A stretch of 64,000 nt of DNA from Paracoccus sediminis (GCF_900188295.1 NZ_FZNM01000009.1:1-64000), one strand, 5' to 3'; counted from the stretch's first letter, positions 45,805-56,381 are shown. The notes: generated by a model from the letters alone, not told the origin. Numbers and translations are program-made.

Positions 45805-46577
45805 CCGGCATCCACAAGCGACACTGGCCCGGCGACAAGGATCGCCCGGCCCTAGCCCTGCATTGCATGATGGGCAATTCGGCCTCGTGGGGGCCGATCG
45901 CGGGGCGGCTGGACGGACGGATCGACTTGTTCGCCTTCGACATGCCGGGCCATGGCCGCAGCGGGCCTTGGACAGGGCTGCCTGATGGAACGGATTTCCA
46001 CACGGCCATCACGCGGATCGCGGCATCCTTCATCCATCAGCCGCTGGACCTGATCGGCCACAGCCTGGGGGCGACCGTCGCCCTGCGCATCGCCGTCGCC
46101 GCGCCCGAGGCCGTGCGGAGCCTGACGCTGATCGAGCCGGTCCTGTTCGCGGCGGCACCCGACGCGGATCAGGCAGCCCGCGAGCGCAACCTTGCCGCCA
46201 GCCTTGCGAAGGGCGAGGCCGAGGATGCTGCCCGGCAGTTCATCGATGTCTGGGGGGCGCAGCCTTTCGGCGACCTGCCCCCGGCCGTTCGTCAGACGAT
46301 GACCGACCAGATTCATCTGGTTTCGGCGACCGCCGAAACCCTGTCGCGTGACGGGGCACGGATCCTGCGCAAAGGCGGCCTGGAACGGATCGACGCCCCC
46401 GTCCTGATCGTCGCCGGAGCGGATTCTCCGCCCGTGATCCATGCGATCGCCGAGGCCCTTGCAAGCCGCTTGCCCGATGTCGGCCGCGCGGTCGTGCCGG
46501 ATGCCGGGCACATGGTATCCTTGACGCATCCCGACCAGACCGCCGGACTGATCGCGCTGAATTTGGATCGCGCCTGA
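45801..46577 (+). CDS. Alpha/beta-fold hydrolase
   Basis: A 258-residue hydrolase. The nucleophile elbow is GHSLGA, the oxyanion region LHCMMGNSASW, the acid lies near VAGADSPPV and the catalytic His in VPDAGHMVSL. The substrate is unknown. The start is GTG 45801, overlapping the preceding stop, so the two genes form a coupled pair and may act on related small molecules. Confidence 0.88.
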   Translation: MTGIHKRHWPGDKDRPALALHCMMGNSASWGPIAGRLDGRIDLFAFDMPGHGRSGPWTGLPDGTDFHTAITRIAASFIHQPLDLIGHSLGATVALRIAVAAPEAVRSLTLIEPVLFAAAPDADQAARERNLAASLAKGEAEDAARQFIDVWGAQPFGDLPPAVRQTMTDQIHLVSATAETLSRDGARILRKGGLERIDAPVLIVAGADSPPVIHAIAEALASRLPDVGRAVVPDAGHMVSLTHPDQTAGLIALNLDRA

Positions 46578-46648
46578 CGCGGCCTTCGTTGACGAAGACG
46601 TTCGGCGCGGACGTCAGAACCGGCAATTCCCACGGGTGACGCCGCGAC

Positions 46649-47074
46649 TTAACCGAAGGCTTCCTCGAAGGCGCGCTTCACAAGCTCGACCCGGCCGCGG
46701 GCATCGACCAGGGCTGCATCGAAGCGCAGTTCGGGCAGGGGCTGATGGCCGTGGCTGTCGCAATATTCCAGGGCGGCCCGCATGATGCGCCCCTGCTGGA
46801 CCGGCCCAAGACGCTGTGCGGCCTCGGCATGGGTCGCGGACCGCTTGACCTCGACAAAGGCAAGGCATGGCCCGTCCTGGCAGACCAGATCGATTTCCCC
46901 CGCCGTGCCCCGCCAGCGGCGGGCCAGGACTGAAATGCCCTGGTCTTCCAGAACGCGCGCCACGCGGTCCTCGGCCATGGCGCCGGACAGACAGGCCAGG
47001 CGCCCCCGCGTGCGCCGCGCGGACGACACCGGCCTTGTCCCTTTCAGATCCAGCGGATTTCCGGAACCCATCAT
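46649..47074 (-). CDS. yraN: YraN family (UPF0102) nuclease-fold protein
   Basis: A 141-residue protein with the restriction-endonuclease-like core AEDRVARVLEDQGISVLARRW, GEIDLVCQDG and FVEVKRS (the E-D...E-K metal pattern). The N-terminal 35 residues are an extra basic stretch. Its start overlaps the rsmI stop. rsmI-yraN adjacency is standard; the family has been linked to DNA repair and competence, with no settled function. Confidence 0.92.
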   Translation of the reverse strand: MMGSGNPLDLKGTRPVSSARRTRGRLACLSGAMAEDRVARVLEDQGISVLARRWRGTAGEIDLVCQDGPCLAFVEVKRSATHAEAAQRLGPVQQGRIMRAALEYCDSHGHQPLPELRFDAALVDARGRVELVKRAFEEAFG

Positions 47075-47964
47075 CAATCCCCGTTCCTGTTCAAGGCCAG
47101 CGCCACCTGATAGACATCGCGCCGCGCAAGTCCCAGTTCCGCCGCAACATCCCTCGCGGCATCCTTGACCGTCATCCGTTCCAGCCGATCCAGCAAGGCT
47201 TGCCGGATCGTTTCCTCGTCGGCCACCACCTCGCCCGGCCGGTCCGCCAGGATCACCACCTCTCCGCGAAGGGCGGCCATGCGCGGGTCGTCGGCCAGTT
47301 CCCGCGCCGTGCCGCGGATCACTTCCTCGAACTTCTTGGTCAGTTCCCGTGCCACCACGATAGGCCGATTCGCGTCAATCTCGCACATCTCCTGCAAGGT
47401 CTGGTTAACGCGCCGGGGGCTTTCGAACAGGATCAGGGTCGCATCCACAGCCATCCACTGACGCAGCCATGTCGTCCGCGCGCCTTTCGCCAGTGGTGGA
47501 AAGCCCGCAAAGACGAAACGGTCGCTTGGCAATCCCGAAACGCTCAGCGCGACAAGCGGGGCCGAGGGGCCGGGGATGGCGTGAACGCGATGACCTGCCA
47601 CGGCTGCAACCTTCGCAAGACGGTATCCGGGATCGGCCACCAGCGGCGTGCCCGCGTCCGACGCATAGGCCACGCTGGAACCGCCCGCCAGGGCGGCCAT
47701 CAGGGCCGGGCGGGCGCGTTCGCCGTTGTGGTCGTGATAGGGTTGGATCCGGCGGCCGCGCAGGGGGATGCCGTGAATGTCCATCAGGTGACGCAGGACG
47801 CGCGTATCTTCGGCCGCCAGCACATCGGCCGCGTTCAGCACATCCAACGCCCGCAGCGTGATGTCGCGGGCCGTGCCGATCGGCGTCGCCACCAGGTACA
47901 ACCCGCTCTCAAGCCGGGTCGCCTCGACATGGGCGTTCAGACGCTGGGGGGGGTGGATGTCCAT
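47074..47964 (-). CDS. rsmI: 16S rRNA (cytidine-1402-2'-O)-methyltransferase
   Basis: A 296-residue tetrapyrrole-methylase-fold enzyme that modifies C1402 in the ribosomal P-site. The start of the fold is GLYLVATPIGTARDIT; AEDTRVLRHLM, YASDAGTPLVADPG and IPGPSAPLVALSVSGLP are diagnostic. AGGAAAG precedes ATG 47964; an in-frame TTG upstream at 47991 is less likely. It is divergent from the LpoA-like gene, as in other proteobacteria. Confidence 0.95.
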   Translation of the reverse strand: MDIHPPQRLNAHVEATRLESGLYLVATPIGTARDITLRALDVLNAADVLAAEDTRVLRHLMDIHGIPLRGRRIQPYHDHNGERARPALMAALAGGSSVAYASDAGTPLVADPGYRLAKVAAVAGHRVHAIPGPSAPLVALSVSGLPSDRFVFAGFPPLAKGARTTWLRQWMAVDATLILFESPRRVNQTLQEMCEIDANRPIVVARELTKKFEEVIRGTARELADDPRMAALRGEVVILADRPGEVVADEETIRQALLDRLERMTVKDAARDVAAELGLARRDVYQVALALNRNGD

Positions 47965-48053
47965 GGCGCTTTCCTTCCGACTGATTGCCAAGCAGGTCCG
48001 TTGGTCCTAGGCTGCCCGCACCTCGCCGATACCTTACAGCAGGAAAGTTTCCC

Positions 48054-49265
48054 ATGGTCGTTTCCGCCATACCCCGGCCCGCCGCCGGATTGCGCCGCGC
48101 CGTCACCCGCGCCGCCGCCATCCTGTCGGCCTTTGTTATCGCGGCCTGCCAGCCGATGGACGGGTCGCAGGGGGCCAGCGGTCCTGCCACCGGATCCCTG
48201 ATAAATCCCGACGAGCCGGTGCGCGTCGCCCTGCTGGCCCCCGGCGGCAGCGGATCGGCCGATCTGGAATGGCTGTCGCGCAGCCTGAAGAACGCGGCCC
48301 GGATGGCTGCGGCGGACGCCCAGGGCGCCAGCATCGACCTGCGCATCTATGACACCGGCACCAGCACCGCGCAGGCCGTGGCCCAGGCCAATGCCGCCGT
48401 GGATGCGGGCGCGCAGATCATCGTCGGCCCACTGTTCGCCGAGGGCGCCAATGCCGTCGGCACCGCCATGCGGCCGCGCAACGTGAACGTGCTGTCGTTT
48501 TCCAACAATGCCGAGATCGCGGGCGGGAACGTCTTTATCCTGGGCAACAGCTTTGCCAACGTCGCGAACCGGCTGGTCGGCTATGGCGTGCGGCAGGGCA
48601 AGCGCAACATCTATGTCGTGGCCGAAGACGACATCGCGGGCCAGCTTGGCGGCCGCGCGATCGAAACCGCCATCGCCCGCAACGGCGCCCGTCTGGCAGG
48701 ACGCAGCAACCATGCCGTATCCGTTACCGGCATCGACGCGGCGACGCCCCAGATCGTCGCGGCCGCGCAATCGGGCCGGGTCGATGCGGTGTTCATGACC
48801 GCCAACAATCAGGCCGTCCTGCCCTATCTGACCGAGAAACTGGCGGCGGCGGGCGTCCGGTCGCCCGTGACCCAGATGATGGGACTGACCCGCTGGGACC
48901 AACCCGCCAACCGCATCGGGATGCCGCAGTTGCAGGAAGGCTGGTTCGCGATCCCCGATCAGGGACTCAAGGCGCAGTTCGACGCCCGTTACCGCAGCGT
49001 CTATGGGGAACAACCGCACGAACTGGCAAGCCTTGCCTATGACGGGGTTGCCGCCATCGCCTCGCTGGTGCGCAGCGGCAATCGCAATGCGCTGACGACC
49101 ACGGGGCTGACGCAGGCCGCGGGCTTTTCCGGCGTCGGCGGCGTCTTCCGACTGCGGCCGGACGGCACCTCGGAACGCGCGCTGGCGGTCGCCACGCTGC
49201 GCGGCAACCGGCTGGTCATCCTGGATCCGGCCCCGCGCGGATTTGGCGGCGGTTTCGGGTTCTGA
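48054..49265 (+). CDS. Penicillin-binding-protein activator, LpoA-like lipoprotein
   Basis: A 403-residue lipoprotein. The lipobox ends FVIAAC, giving the lipidated Cys32. The mature part is a periplasmic-binding-protein fold (VRVALLAPGGSGSADLEWLS, DAGAQIIVGPLFAEG, VLSFSNNAEIAG), as in LpoA. The E. coli N-terminal TPR domain is absent. Its position divergent from rsmI is the same as lpoA. It probably activates a bifunctional penicillin-binding protein. AGGAAAG precedes the ATG. Confidence 0.88.
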   Translation: MVVSAIPRPAAGLRRAVTRAAAILSAFVIAACQPMDGSQGASGPATGSLINPDEPVRVALLAPGGSGSADLEWLSRSLKNAARMAAADAQGASIDLRIYDTGTSTAQAVAQANAAVDAGAQIIVGPLFAEGANAVGTAMRPRNVNVLSFSNNAEIAGGNVFILGNSFANVANRLVGYGVRQGKRNIYVVAEDDIAGQLGGRAIETAIARNGARLAGRSNHAVSVTGIDAATPQIVAAAQSGRVDAVFMTANNQAVLPYLTEKLAAAGVRSPVTQMMGLTRWDQPANRIGMPQLQEGWFAIPDQGLKAQFDARYRSVYGEQPHELASLAYDGVAAIASLVRSGNRNALTTTGLTQAAGFSGVGGVFRLRPDGTSERALAVATLRGNRLVILDPAPRGFGGGFGF

Positions 49266-49267
49266 CC

Positions 49268-52048
49268 TTGGCCGTCCTGTCCGATACGCCTGTCCGGCAA
49301 AGCGCCCCGGCCCTGTCCGGGGCGCATCCGATCTTCGACCCTGAAATCTTCCTGCCGATCCTTGATGCGGACCTGACCGGGGTGACCGACCGCAAGGAAA
49401 TTCGCGCGCGCACGGTGGCCCTCCTTTCGGAGGCCCGCACCCAAGCCATGCAGGCCATCGAGGCCGGGCTGACCAGCCATCCCCGAGCAGCCCGCGAGAC
49501 GGTCCGTGCGATTGCCAATCTGACGGACGGCATTGTTGTCGCCACCCATCATGTCGCGACGCGCCTGCATCCCCAGCGGTCCCCGTCCGAGGCCGAGCGG
49601 CTGGCTGTGCTGGCCGTCGGCGGCTATGGCCGGGCCGAGATGGCGCCGCAGTCGGACGTTGACCTGCTGTTCCTGACACCCTGGAAGATCACCGCCTGGG
49701 CCGAAAGCGTCGTCGAATCGATGCTCTACATCCTGTGGGACCTCAAGCTGAAGATCGGCCATTCGATTCGCAGCCTTGACGACTGCATCCGTCTGGGCAC
49801 GGGCGACATGACCATCCGCACCTCGCTTGTGGAACACCGGCTGGTCGCGGGCCATGCGCCGCTGGCCGAGGATCTGCGCGAGCGCCTGTGGGTCGAGCTT
49901 TTTTCGAAGACAGTGCCCGAATTCATCGAAGCCAAGCTGAAGGAACGCGCGGACCGCCACAAACGCCAGGGCGGGCAGCGTTATGTCCTGGAACCCAACG
50001 TCAAGGAAGGGAAGGGCGGGCTGCGCGACCTGCAAACTCTGTACTGGATCGCGAAATACATTCATCGGGTGGACCGCGCGGTCGAGCTGGTCGATCTGGG
50101 CGTCTTTACCCGTGAAGAACACTTGGCCTTCTGGCAGGCCGAGGATTTCCTGTGGGCCGTGCGAAGCCATCTGCATCTGATTGCGGGCCGTCCGGTCGAT
50201 GTCCTGTCCTTCGACATGCAGGTCGAGGTCGCGCGCCGCATGGGTTATCGCGACACGTCGGCCCGGCGCGGAGTCGAATATTTCATGCAGGATTACTTTC
50301 GTCACGCCACCCATGTGGGCGAATTGACCCGTGTGTTCCTGACCGAACTCGAGGCGCGCCACGTCCGCAGCGCACCGTTCCTGGGACGGCTGTTCCGCCG
50401 GCGGCGCAAGATGAAGGCCGGTTTCACCGAGGATCACGGCCGTCTTGGCATCTTGGACGAAACGCTGTTTCTGGCGGATCCGCTGAACATGCTGCGCCTG
50501 TTCGAGGAAGCCCTGCGCACCGGCATCCTGATCCATCCCGACGCCATGCGCCTTGTCGCGGCCAATCTGGATCGGATCGACGACCGGATGCGCGCCGATC
50601 CGGAAGCCACGCGCATCTTCATGGACATCCTGCTGAAGCACGGCAACCCGGAACGGGGCCTGCGCCGCATGAACGAACTGGGCGTGATGGCCGCCTTCAT
50701 TCCCGAATTCGAGCCGGTCGTGGCGATGATGCAGTTCAACATGTATCACCACTATACGGTGGACGAACATTCGATCCAGTGCGTCGCCGCCCTGGCCGAG
50801 ATCGAGCGCGGCGAGCACCCCGAGGATCTTCCCCTGTCCAGCCACATCATGGAAGCGGGCATCAACCGCCGCGTGCTGTATCTGGCCACCTTGCTGCACG
50901 ACATCGGCAAGGGCCGCCGCGAGGATCATTCGATCCTGGGCGCGCGGCTGGCGCGGCGGATCGCGGCGCGGTTCGGCTTTCCCCAGGACGACATCGACAC
51001 GGTGGAATGGCTGGTGCGCAATCACCTGCTGATGTCGGATGTGGCGCAGAAACGCGACATCGCCGACCCGCGCACCCTGCGCGATTTCGCCAAGGCGGTG
51101 AAGACGCGGCGTCGGCTGGACATGCTGCTGGTGCTGACGGTCTGCGACATCCGCGGCGTCGGCCCCGGCACCTGGAACAACTGGAAGGCCGCGCTGCTGC
51201 GCAAGCTGCACACCGAAACCGCCCTGGTCCTGGAAAACGGGCTGGAGGAGTTGAACCGCGACCGCCGCCAGAACGAAGCCAAGCGCAGCCTGCGCCACAT
51301 GCTGATCGCCAAGGGGTGGGAGGCCAGGGCCATCCGCGCGGAACTGGGGCGCCATTATGACAGCTATTGGTCGGGCCTGCCGACCGAAACCCAGGCCAGC
51401 TTTGCCGGATTGCTGCGCGGGATCGGCCCGGACGACATCCGCATCGACCTGCGGGCCGACCATGACCGGGACGCGACGCGGGCGGCCTTTGTGCTGGCCG
51501 ACCATCCAGGCATCTTTTCACGCCTGTGCGGGGCGCTGACGCTGATGGGCGCCAACGTCGTGGACGCGCGCACTTATACCACGCGCGACGGTTTCGCCAC
51601 TGCCGTCTTCTGGGTGCAGGATCCCGATGGCAGCCCCTTTGACGACGACCGGCTGCCCCGGCTGCGCCAGACCATCCTGCGCACGCTGGGCGGGGAAATC
51701 GTGGCCCGCGAAGCCTTCGCCACCCGCGACAAGCCCAAGAAGCGGACCCGAGAGTTCAAGTTCCCCACCCATGTGACCTTCGACAACGAAGGCAGCGACA
51801 TCTATACCATCATCGAGGTTGATACCCGCGACCGGCCTGGACTGCTGTACGACCTGACCCGGACGCTGGCCGCGAACCATATCCAGATCGTCAGCGCCGT
51901 GATCGCGACCTTCGGCGCGCAGGTGGTGGACAGCTTCTATGTCAAGGACATGTTCGGTTTGAAGCTGCACAGCGAAGCCAAACGTGACGCCCTGGAAAAG
52001 AAACTGCGCGCGGCCATCGCCGACGGGGCAAAACGGGCAGAGGCGTGA
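49268..52048 (+). CDS. glnD: [Protein-PII] uridylyltransferase / uridylyl-removing enzyme
   Basis: A 926-residue nitrogen sensor. The N-terminal nucleotidyltransferase motif is GGYGRAEMAPQSDVDLLFL, followed by the GlnE-like helical region (NVKEGKGGLRDLQTL). The HD domain (HYTVDEHS...LLHDIGKG) removes UMP. Two C-terminal ACT domains (starting near DHPGIFSRLCGALTLMG and DTRDRPGLLYDLTRTL) bind glutamine. It modifies PII (GlnB/GlnK). The start is TTG, two bases after the preceding stop. All catalytic motifs look intact. Confidence 0.97.
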   Translation: MAVLSDTPVRQSAPALSGAHPIFDPEIFLPILDADLTGVTDRKEIRARTVALLSEARTQAMQAIEAGLTSHPRAARETVRAIANLTDGIVVATHHVATRLHPQRSPSEAERLAVLAVGGYGRAEMAPQSDVDLLFLTPWKITAWAESVVESMLYILWDLKLKIGHSIRSLDDCIRLGTGDMTIRTSLVEHRLVAGHAPLAEDLRERLWVELFSKTVPEFIEAKLKERADRHKRQGGQRYVLEPNVKEGKGGLRDLQTLYWIAKYIHRVDRAVELVDLGVFTREEHLAFWQAEDFLWAVRSHLHLIAGRPVDVLSFDMQVEVARRMGYRDTSARRGVEYFMQDYFRHATHVGELTRVFLTELEARHVRSAPFLGRLFRRRRKMKAGFTEDHGRLGILDETLFLADPLNMLRLFEEALRTGILIHPDAMRLVAANLDRIDDRMRADPEATRIFMDILLKHGNPERGLRRMNELGVMAAFIPEFEPVVAMMQFNMYHHYTVDEHSIQCVAALAEIERGEHPEDLPLSSHIMEAGINRRVLYLATLLHDIGKGRREDHSILGARLARRIAARFGFPQDDIDTVEWLVRNHLLMSDVAQKRDIADPRTLRDFAKAVKTRRRLDMLLVLTVCDIRGVGPGTWNNWKAALLRKLHTETALVLENGLEELNRDRRQNEAKRSLRHMLIAKGWEARAIRAELGRHYDSYWSGLPTETQASFAGLLRGIGPDDIRIDLRADHDRDATRAAFVLADHPGIFSRLCGALTLMGANVVDARTYTTRDGFATAVFWVQDPDGSPFDDDRLPRLRQTILRTLGGEIVAREAFATRDKPKKRTREFKFPTHVTFDNEGSDIYTIIEVDTRDRPGLLYDLTRTLAANHIQIVSAVIATFGAQVVDSFYVKDMFGLKLHSEAKRDALEKKLRAAIADGAKRAEA

Positions 52049-52052
52049 CATC

Positions 52053-53582
52053 ATGAAATCGGGACTGGTGAGGGGATTCCTCTCGGTGGGGATCTGGACC
52101 TTCGTGTCGCGCGTGTCGGGCTTTGTCCGCGACATCCTGATGGCGGCGTGGCTGGGCAGCGGCGCCGTGGCCGACGCATTCTTCGTGGGCCTGTCGCTGC
52201 CCAACATGTTCCGCCGCTTCTTTGCCGAAGGCGCGTTCAACACGGCCTTTGTCCCGATGTTCGCCAAGAAGCTGGACGACCGTCCCGACGCCCAGCGTTT
52301 CGCATCCGAGGCGTTTTCCGGCCTGCTGATGGCGGTGCTCGTCCTGTCGGCGATGGCAATGATGTTCATGCCGGGACTGGTCTGGCTGATGGCGTCGGGC
52401 TTTGCGGGCGACGAACGCTTTCCGCTGGCCGTGCAGTACGGCCGGATTATGTTCCCCTATATCCTGCTGATCTCGCTGGCCTCGATGATCTCGGGCGTGC
52501 TGAACGCGAACGGGCGCTTTACCGCCGCCGCCGCCGCGCCGGTGCTGCTGAACCTTCTGTTCATCGCCGCCATGGCGGTTGCCTGGTGGCGGGGCTGGGA
52601 CGTAGGGCTGACGCTGGCCTGGGCTACGCCGCTGACGGGAATCGCGCAATTGGCCCTGGTCTGGTGGGACGCGCATCGCACCGGCTGGTCGTTCCACCCC
52701 CGCCGCCCGCGCCTGACGCCCGACATGCGCCGCCTGCTGGCCGTGGCCCTGCCCGCCGCCTTTGCCGGGGGCGTCGTGCAGATCAACCTGCTGGTCGGCC
52801 GCCAGGTCGCCAGCCATTTCGAGGGCGCGATTTCCTGGCTGTCCTATTCCGATCGGCTGTATCAACTGCCTTTGGGCGTGGTCGGTGCGGCGGTGGCGGT
52901 GGTCCTGCTGCCCGAACTGGCGCGGCGCCTGCGCGCGGGCGATCATGCGGGCGGGCAGTCGGCCTATTCCCGCGCGACCGAATTCGGCCTGTTCCTGACC
53001 TTGCCCGCCGCCTTCGCCATTGCCGTGATCGCCGAACCGATGGTCCGCACGCTGTTCGAACGCGGCCAGTTCACCGCCTTTGACACGGCCCAGACCGCCC
53101 GCGCGCTGATCGTCTATGCCTTCGGCCTGCCCGCATTCGTGCTGCAAAAGATCCTGCAACCGCTGTATTTCGCGCGCGAGGATACCCGCACCCCGTTTCG
53201 CTATGCCCTGTGGTCAATGGCGGTCAATGCGGTCGTGGCCTTCGGCCTGATGCCATGGCTGGGCTTTCTGGCGGCGGCGCTGGGCACTACGATCGCCGCC
53301 TGGATCATGGTCGCGCAACTGTGGTGGGGCACGCGGGCCATGGGCGATGCCGCCCGCGCCGACGACCGCCTGCGCCGAAAGGTGCCGCTGATCGTGCTGT
53401 CATCGGCGCTGATGGCAGGGGCGCTGTGGCTGATGACAGGGTGGCTGGATGAGGGCGGCATAGGTCGCGTCCCAGGGCTGGCGATTTTGGTATTCGGCGG
53501 CGCCGCCATCTATTTCACGCTCAGCTTCCTGACGCGGGCCTATCGCCTGTCGGAATTGAAGGCCGCTGTCCGGCGGCGCTAG
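52053..53582 (+). CDS. murJ: Lipid II flippase MurJ
   Basis: A 509-residue MOP-superfamily flippase with fourteen predicted helices. It starts MKSGLVRGFLSVGIWTFVSR; FFVGLSLPNMFRRFFAEGAFNTAFVPMF is diagnostic (in part NMFRRFFAEGAFNTAF) and includes the conserved Arg. It moves lipid II across the inner membrane. It follows glnD by four bases, an arrangement seen in other alphaproteobacteria. Its end overlaps the convergent rhomboid-like gene by four bases. Confidence 0.96.
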   Translation: MKSGLVRGFLSVGIWTFVSRVSGFVRDILMAAWLGSGAVADAFFVGLSLPNMFRRFFAEGAFNTAFVPMFAKKLDDRPDAQRFASEAFSGLLMAVLVLSAMAMMFMPGLVWLMASGFAGDERFPLAVQYGRIMFPYILLISLASMISGVLNANGRFTAAAAAPVLLNLLFIAAMAVAWWRGWDVGLTLAWATPLTGIAQLALVWWDAHRTGWSFHPRRPRLTPDMRRLLAVALPAAFAGGVVQINLLVGRQVASHFEGAISWLSYSDRLYQLPLGVVGAAVAVVLLPELARRLRAGDHAGGQSAYSRATEFGLFLTLPAAFAIAVIAEPMVRTLFERGQFTAFDTAQTARALIVYAFGLPAFVLQKILQPLYFAREDTRTPFRYALWSMAVNAVVAFGLMPWLGFLAAALGTTIAAWIMVAQLWWGTRAMGDAARADDRLRRKVPLIVLSSALMAGALWLMTGWLDEGGIGRVPGLAILVFGGAAIYFTLSFLTRAYRLSELKAAVRRR

Positions 53583-54280
53583 CGCGCCCGGATCTGCCGC
53601 AACACGCGCTGCACCCCGCCATCGACCAGAACGAAGCTCAGCAGGAAGCCTGCGCCAAAGCCGGCGATCTCGGCGATCCAGCCATAGCCCGCGCCGCCAA
53701 AGACGATGCCGAAGACCAACTGAAAGGCCAGCAGCATCCCGATCAGCGTGAAGGCGCGCATCCGGTTGGCCTGAACCGCGCCCAGCCGCGACCACAGCAG
53801 AAAGGTGAAGGCCCCCACCAACCCATACACCGACGGATAGCCTCCGATCAGCGGCCCCGGCCGCCCCGGCAGGACCGAAACCGCTGCCGTATAAACAAGG
53901 GCGCCTCCGATCGCCGATCCCAGGAACAGCGCGACGACCGCCCAGGGCCGGAATTCCCGCGCGATCATGTTGCCCAGCGCCAGCGTGAAGACCACCACGA
54001 ACAGCGCATGCATGAAGGACGAATTGACGAAGCTGTAGGACAGGATGCGATAGGCCTGGTCCCAATCCAGGGCGCCGACCTGCCACATGCGCTGCACCAT
54101 TTCGGGCGCGAAGGCGGTCATCTGCATCGCGGTCAGACGCAAGCCGATGCCCTGCGCGCCCCCCACCAGGCCGGTCTGTCCCAGCAGGAACACGATTTCC
54201 CCGGCGATGGCAGGCAGGGCCAGTGCCCAGACGGCGGCGGGCAGCGGGTTGATCGGCGAGATGGGCATGGCCTGGCGCAT
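53579..54280 (-). CDS. Rhomboid-fold membrane protein lacking catalytic residues
   Basis: A 233-residue protein with six to seven helices and clear rhomboid layout. The TM2-like segment is [21 protein letters not shown] and the TM4-like segment [13 protein letters not shown]. In active rhomboids the latter reads GASGxVYG; here the Ser position is Tyr148. The TM6 histidine expected in an AHxxG context is Glu204 ([11 protein letters not shown]), and the Asn of HxxxN is Val95. It therefore looks like a pseudo-rhomboid. The function is unknown, possibly substrate binding or membrane protein quality control. Start 54280 has GGAAATCC upstream. Confidence 0.8.
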   Translation of the reverse strand: MRQAMPISPINPLPAAVWALALPAIAGEIVFLLGQTGLVGGAQGIGLRLTAMQMTAFAPEMVQRMWQVGALDWDQAYRILSYSFVNSSFMHALFVVVFTLALGNMIAREFRPWAVVALFLGSAIGGALVYTAAVSVLPGRPGPLIGGYPSVYGLVGAFTFLLWSRLGAVQANRMRAFTLIGMLLAFQLVFGIVFGGAGYGWIAEIAGFGAGFLLSFVLVDGGVQRVLRQIRAR

Positions 54281-54356
54281 CGGATTTCCTTCGCGGTTGC
54301 GGTCGTTGTGGCCAAGGGCTAAGCCAAGGCCACGCAAATTCCAAGCAGGCCCGCAT

Positions 54357-55391
54357 ATGACCGAGACGACCGAGACCCGTTTCACGCCGCGCATCTTTTC
54401 GGGCATCCAGCCCTCGGGCGGGCTGACGCTTGGCAACTATCTGGGCGCGTTGAAGCGTTTCGCCGCCTTGCAGGGCAGCGGCGCCGAGACGATCTATTGC
54501 CTGGTGGACCTGCACGCGATCACCGTCTGGCAGGATCCCGAAACCCTGCGCCGCAACATCCGCGAGGCCGCGGCGGCCTTCATGGCGGCGGGCGTCGATC
54601 CGCGGCAATCGGTGCTGTTCAACCAGAGCCAGGTGTCCGCCCATGCCGAAATGGCGTGGCTGTTCAACACCGTGGCCCGCGTCGGATGGATGTACCGGAT
54701 GACCCAGTTCAAGGACAAGGCGGGCAAGAACGCGGAAAACGTCAGCTTGGGCCTGCTGGCCTATCCGGCGCTAATGGCCGCCGACATCCTGACCTATCAG
54801 GCGACCGCCGTGCCGGTGGGCGAGGACCAGAAGCAGCATCTGGAACTGACCCGCGACATTGCCGCCAAGTTCAACCACGACTACGGCGTTGAACAATTTC
54901 CGATCGCCGAACCCCTGATCGAAGGCGTGGCCACCCGCGTCATGTCGCTGCGGGACGGATCCAGGAAAATGTCGAAATCCGACCCTTCGGACGCCAGCCG
55001 CATCAACCTGACCGACAGCGCCGACGCCATTGCCCAGAAGATCCGCAAGGCCCGCACCGATGCGGATCCCCTGCCCGGCAGCATAGAGGGTCTGAAGGAT
55101 CGACCCGAGGCGCGGAACCTGGTCAATATCTACGCGGCCCTGGCAGACCAGGCCCCGGACCAGGTGCTGTCCCGATTCGAGGGTCAAGGCTTTGGCACCT
55201 TCAAGCCGGCGCTGGCCGAACTGGCCGTCGCCTCGCTGGAGCCGATCACGCAGCGGATGAACGATTACATGGCCGATCCGGCGGAAATCGACCGGATCCT
55301 GGGACAGGGCGCGGTCCGAGCAGATGAGATCGCGACGCCGATCCTGGAAAGCACGAAGGACATCATGGGCTTGCTGCGGACGCGGCCCTGA
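54357..55391 (+). CDS. trpS: Tryptophanyl-tRNA synthetase
   Basis: A 344-residue class Ic synthetase. The HIGH-like motif appears as [18 protein letters not shown] and the KMSKS motif is exact ([11 protein letters not shown]). [13 protein letters not shown] and [15 protein letters not shown] are family-typical. It starts [16 protein letters not shown], divergent from the rhomboid-like gene. Confidence 0.97.
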   Translation: MTETTETRFTPRIFSGIQPSGGLTLGNYLGALKRFAALQGSGAETIYCLVDLHAITVWQDPETLRRNIREAAAAFMAAGVDPRQSVLFNQSQVSAHAEMAWLFNTVARVGWMYRMTQFKDKAGKNAENVSLGLLAYPALMAADILTYQATAVPVGEDQKQHLELTRDIAAKFNHDYGVEQFPIAEPLIEGVATRVMSLRDGSRKMSKSDPSDASRINLTDSADAIAQKIRKARTDADPLPGSIEGLKDRPEARNLVNIYAALADQAPDQVLSRFEGQGFGTFKPALAELAVASLEPITQRMNDYMADPAEIDRILGQGAVRADEIATPILESTKDIMGLLRTRP

Positions 55392-55394
55392 TCC

Positions 55395-56381
55395 TCAGAT
55401 CGATCTTATCACCTCGGCCGCGATCTCGAAACTGCGCAGCCGGGCCTGATGGTCGTGGATCTGCCCGGTCAGGATCACCTCGTCCGGGCTGTATCGCCCG
55501 ACAAGTCCCTGCATCTGTTCCCGCACCCGTCCGGCATCGCCGACGGCGCTGATCCGCAACGCATCGTCGACCATTCCGCGCATCTGCGGCCCGATCTCGG
55601 CATCCAGATCCCGCGTCGGACGCGGCAATTTCCCCGGAACCCCTGTCCGAAGCCGCGCAAAGGCCAACTGCATAGAGGTTCGCAGATAATGCGCCTCGGC
55701 CAGGTCGTCGGCGGCAAAGACGTTGATCGCGATCATCACCCTGGCCCTGTCGCCCCAAGGGCCGGGCCGGAAACGGTCGCGATAGATGGCAATGGCCTGC
55801 TCCAGGTCGGAAGGCGCGAAATGGCTGGCGAAGGCATAGGGCAGGCCCAGATGCGCGGCCAGTTGCGCCCCGAACAGGCTGCTGCCAAGGATCCACACCG
55901 GCACCTGCGTCCCCTCGCCGGGCAGGGCGCGAACCGGGGCGCTAGGGCGTTCGGGACCAAGATAATCCAGCAGTTCCACCACATCCTGCGGAAAGCTGTC
56001 GGCCATGGGATCACGGCGCAACGCGCGGATCACCGCGCCGTCTCCGCCGGGGGCGCGGCCAAGGCCCAGGTCGATGCGGCCGGGAAAGGCGGTGGCCAGC
56101 GTACCGAACGCCTCGGCCACGGTGAGGGGCGCGTGATTCGGCAGCATGATCCCGCCAGCCCCGACCCGTATCCGCGTCGTGGCCTGCGCCACCAGCCCGA
56201 TCAGCACCGCCGTGGCCGCGCTGGCGATGCCTGGCATGTTGTGATGTTCGGCCAGCCAGAACCGCCCATAGCCCCAGCTTTCCGCGTGGCGGGCAAGATC
56301 CAGCGTGTTGCGGATAGCATCGCCGGCCTCGAACCCTTCGGGCACCGGCGACAGATCGAGAAGGGAAAAAGGAATGGTCAT
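55395..56381 (-). CDS. LLM-class flavin-dependent oxidoreductase
   Basis: A 328-residue luciferase-like monooxygenase fold protein. Recognisable segments are [22 protein letters not shown] near the start, [28 protein letters not shown] and [14 protein letters not shown]. It most resembles the YhbW/MsnO8 group, which uses reduced flavin; the substrate is unknown. It is convergent with trpS, with three bases between the stops. Confidence 0.9.
   Translation of the reverse strand: MTIPFSLLDLSPVPEGFEAGDAIRNTLDLARHAESWGYGRFWLAEHHNMPGIASAATAVLIGLVAQATTRIRVGAGGIMLPNHAPLTVAEAFGTLATAFPGRIDLGLGRAPGGDGAVIRALRRDPMADSFPQDVVELLDYLGPERPSAPVRALPGEGTQVPVWILGSSLFGAQLAAHLGLPYAFASHFAPSDLEQAIAIYRDRFRPGPWGDRARVMIAINVFAADDLAEAHYLRTSMQLAFARLRTGVPGKLPRPTRDLDAEIGPQMRGMVDDALRISAVGDAGRVREQMQGLVGRYSPDEVILTGQIHDHQARLRSFEIAAEVIRSI

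Noticed and set aside
49037-51505. 822-codon minus-strand frame opposite glnD
   Set aside because: It is an antisense shadow; glnD carries intact nucleotidyltransferase, HD and ACT motifs.
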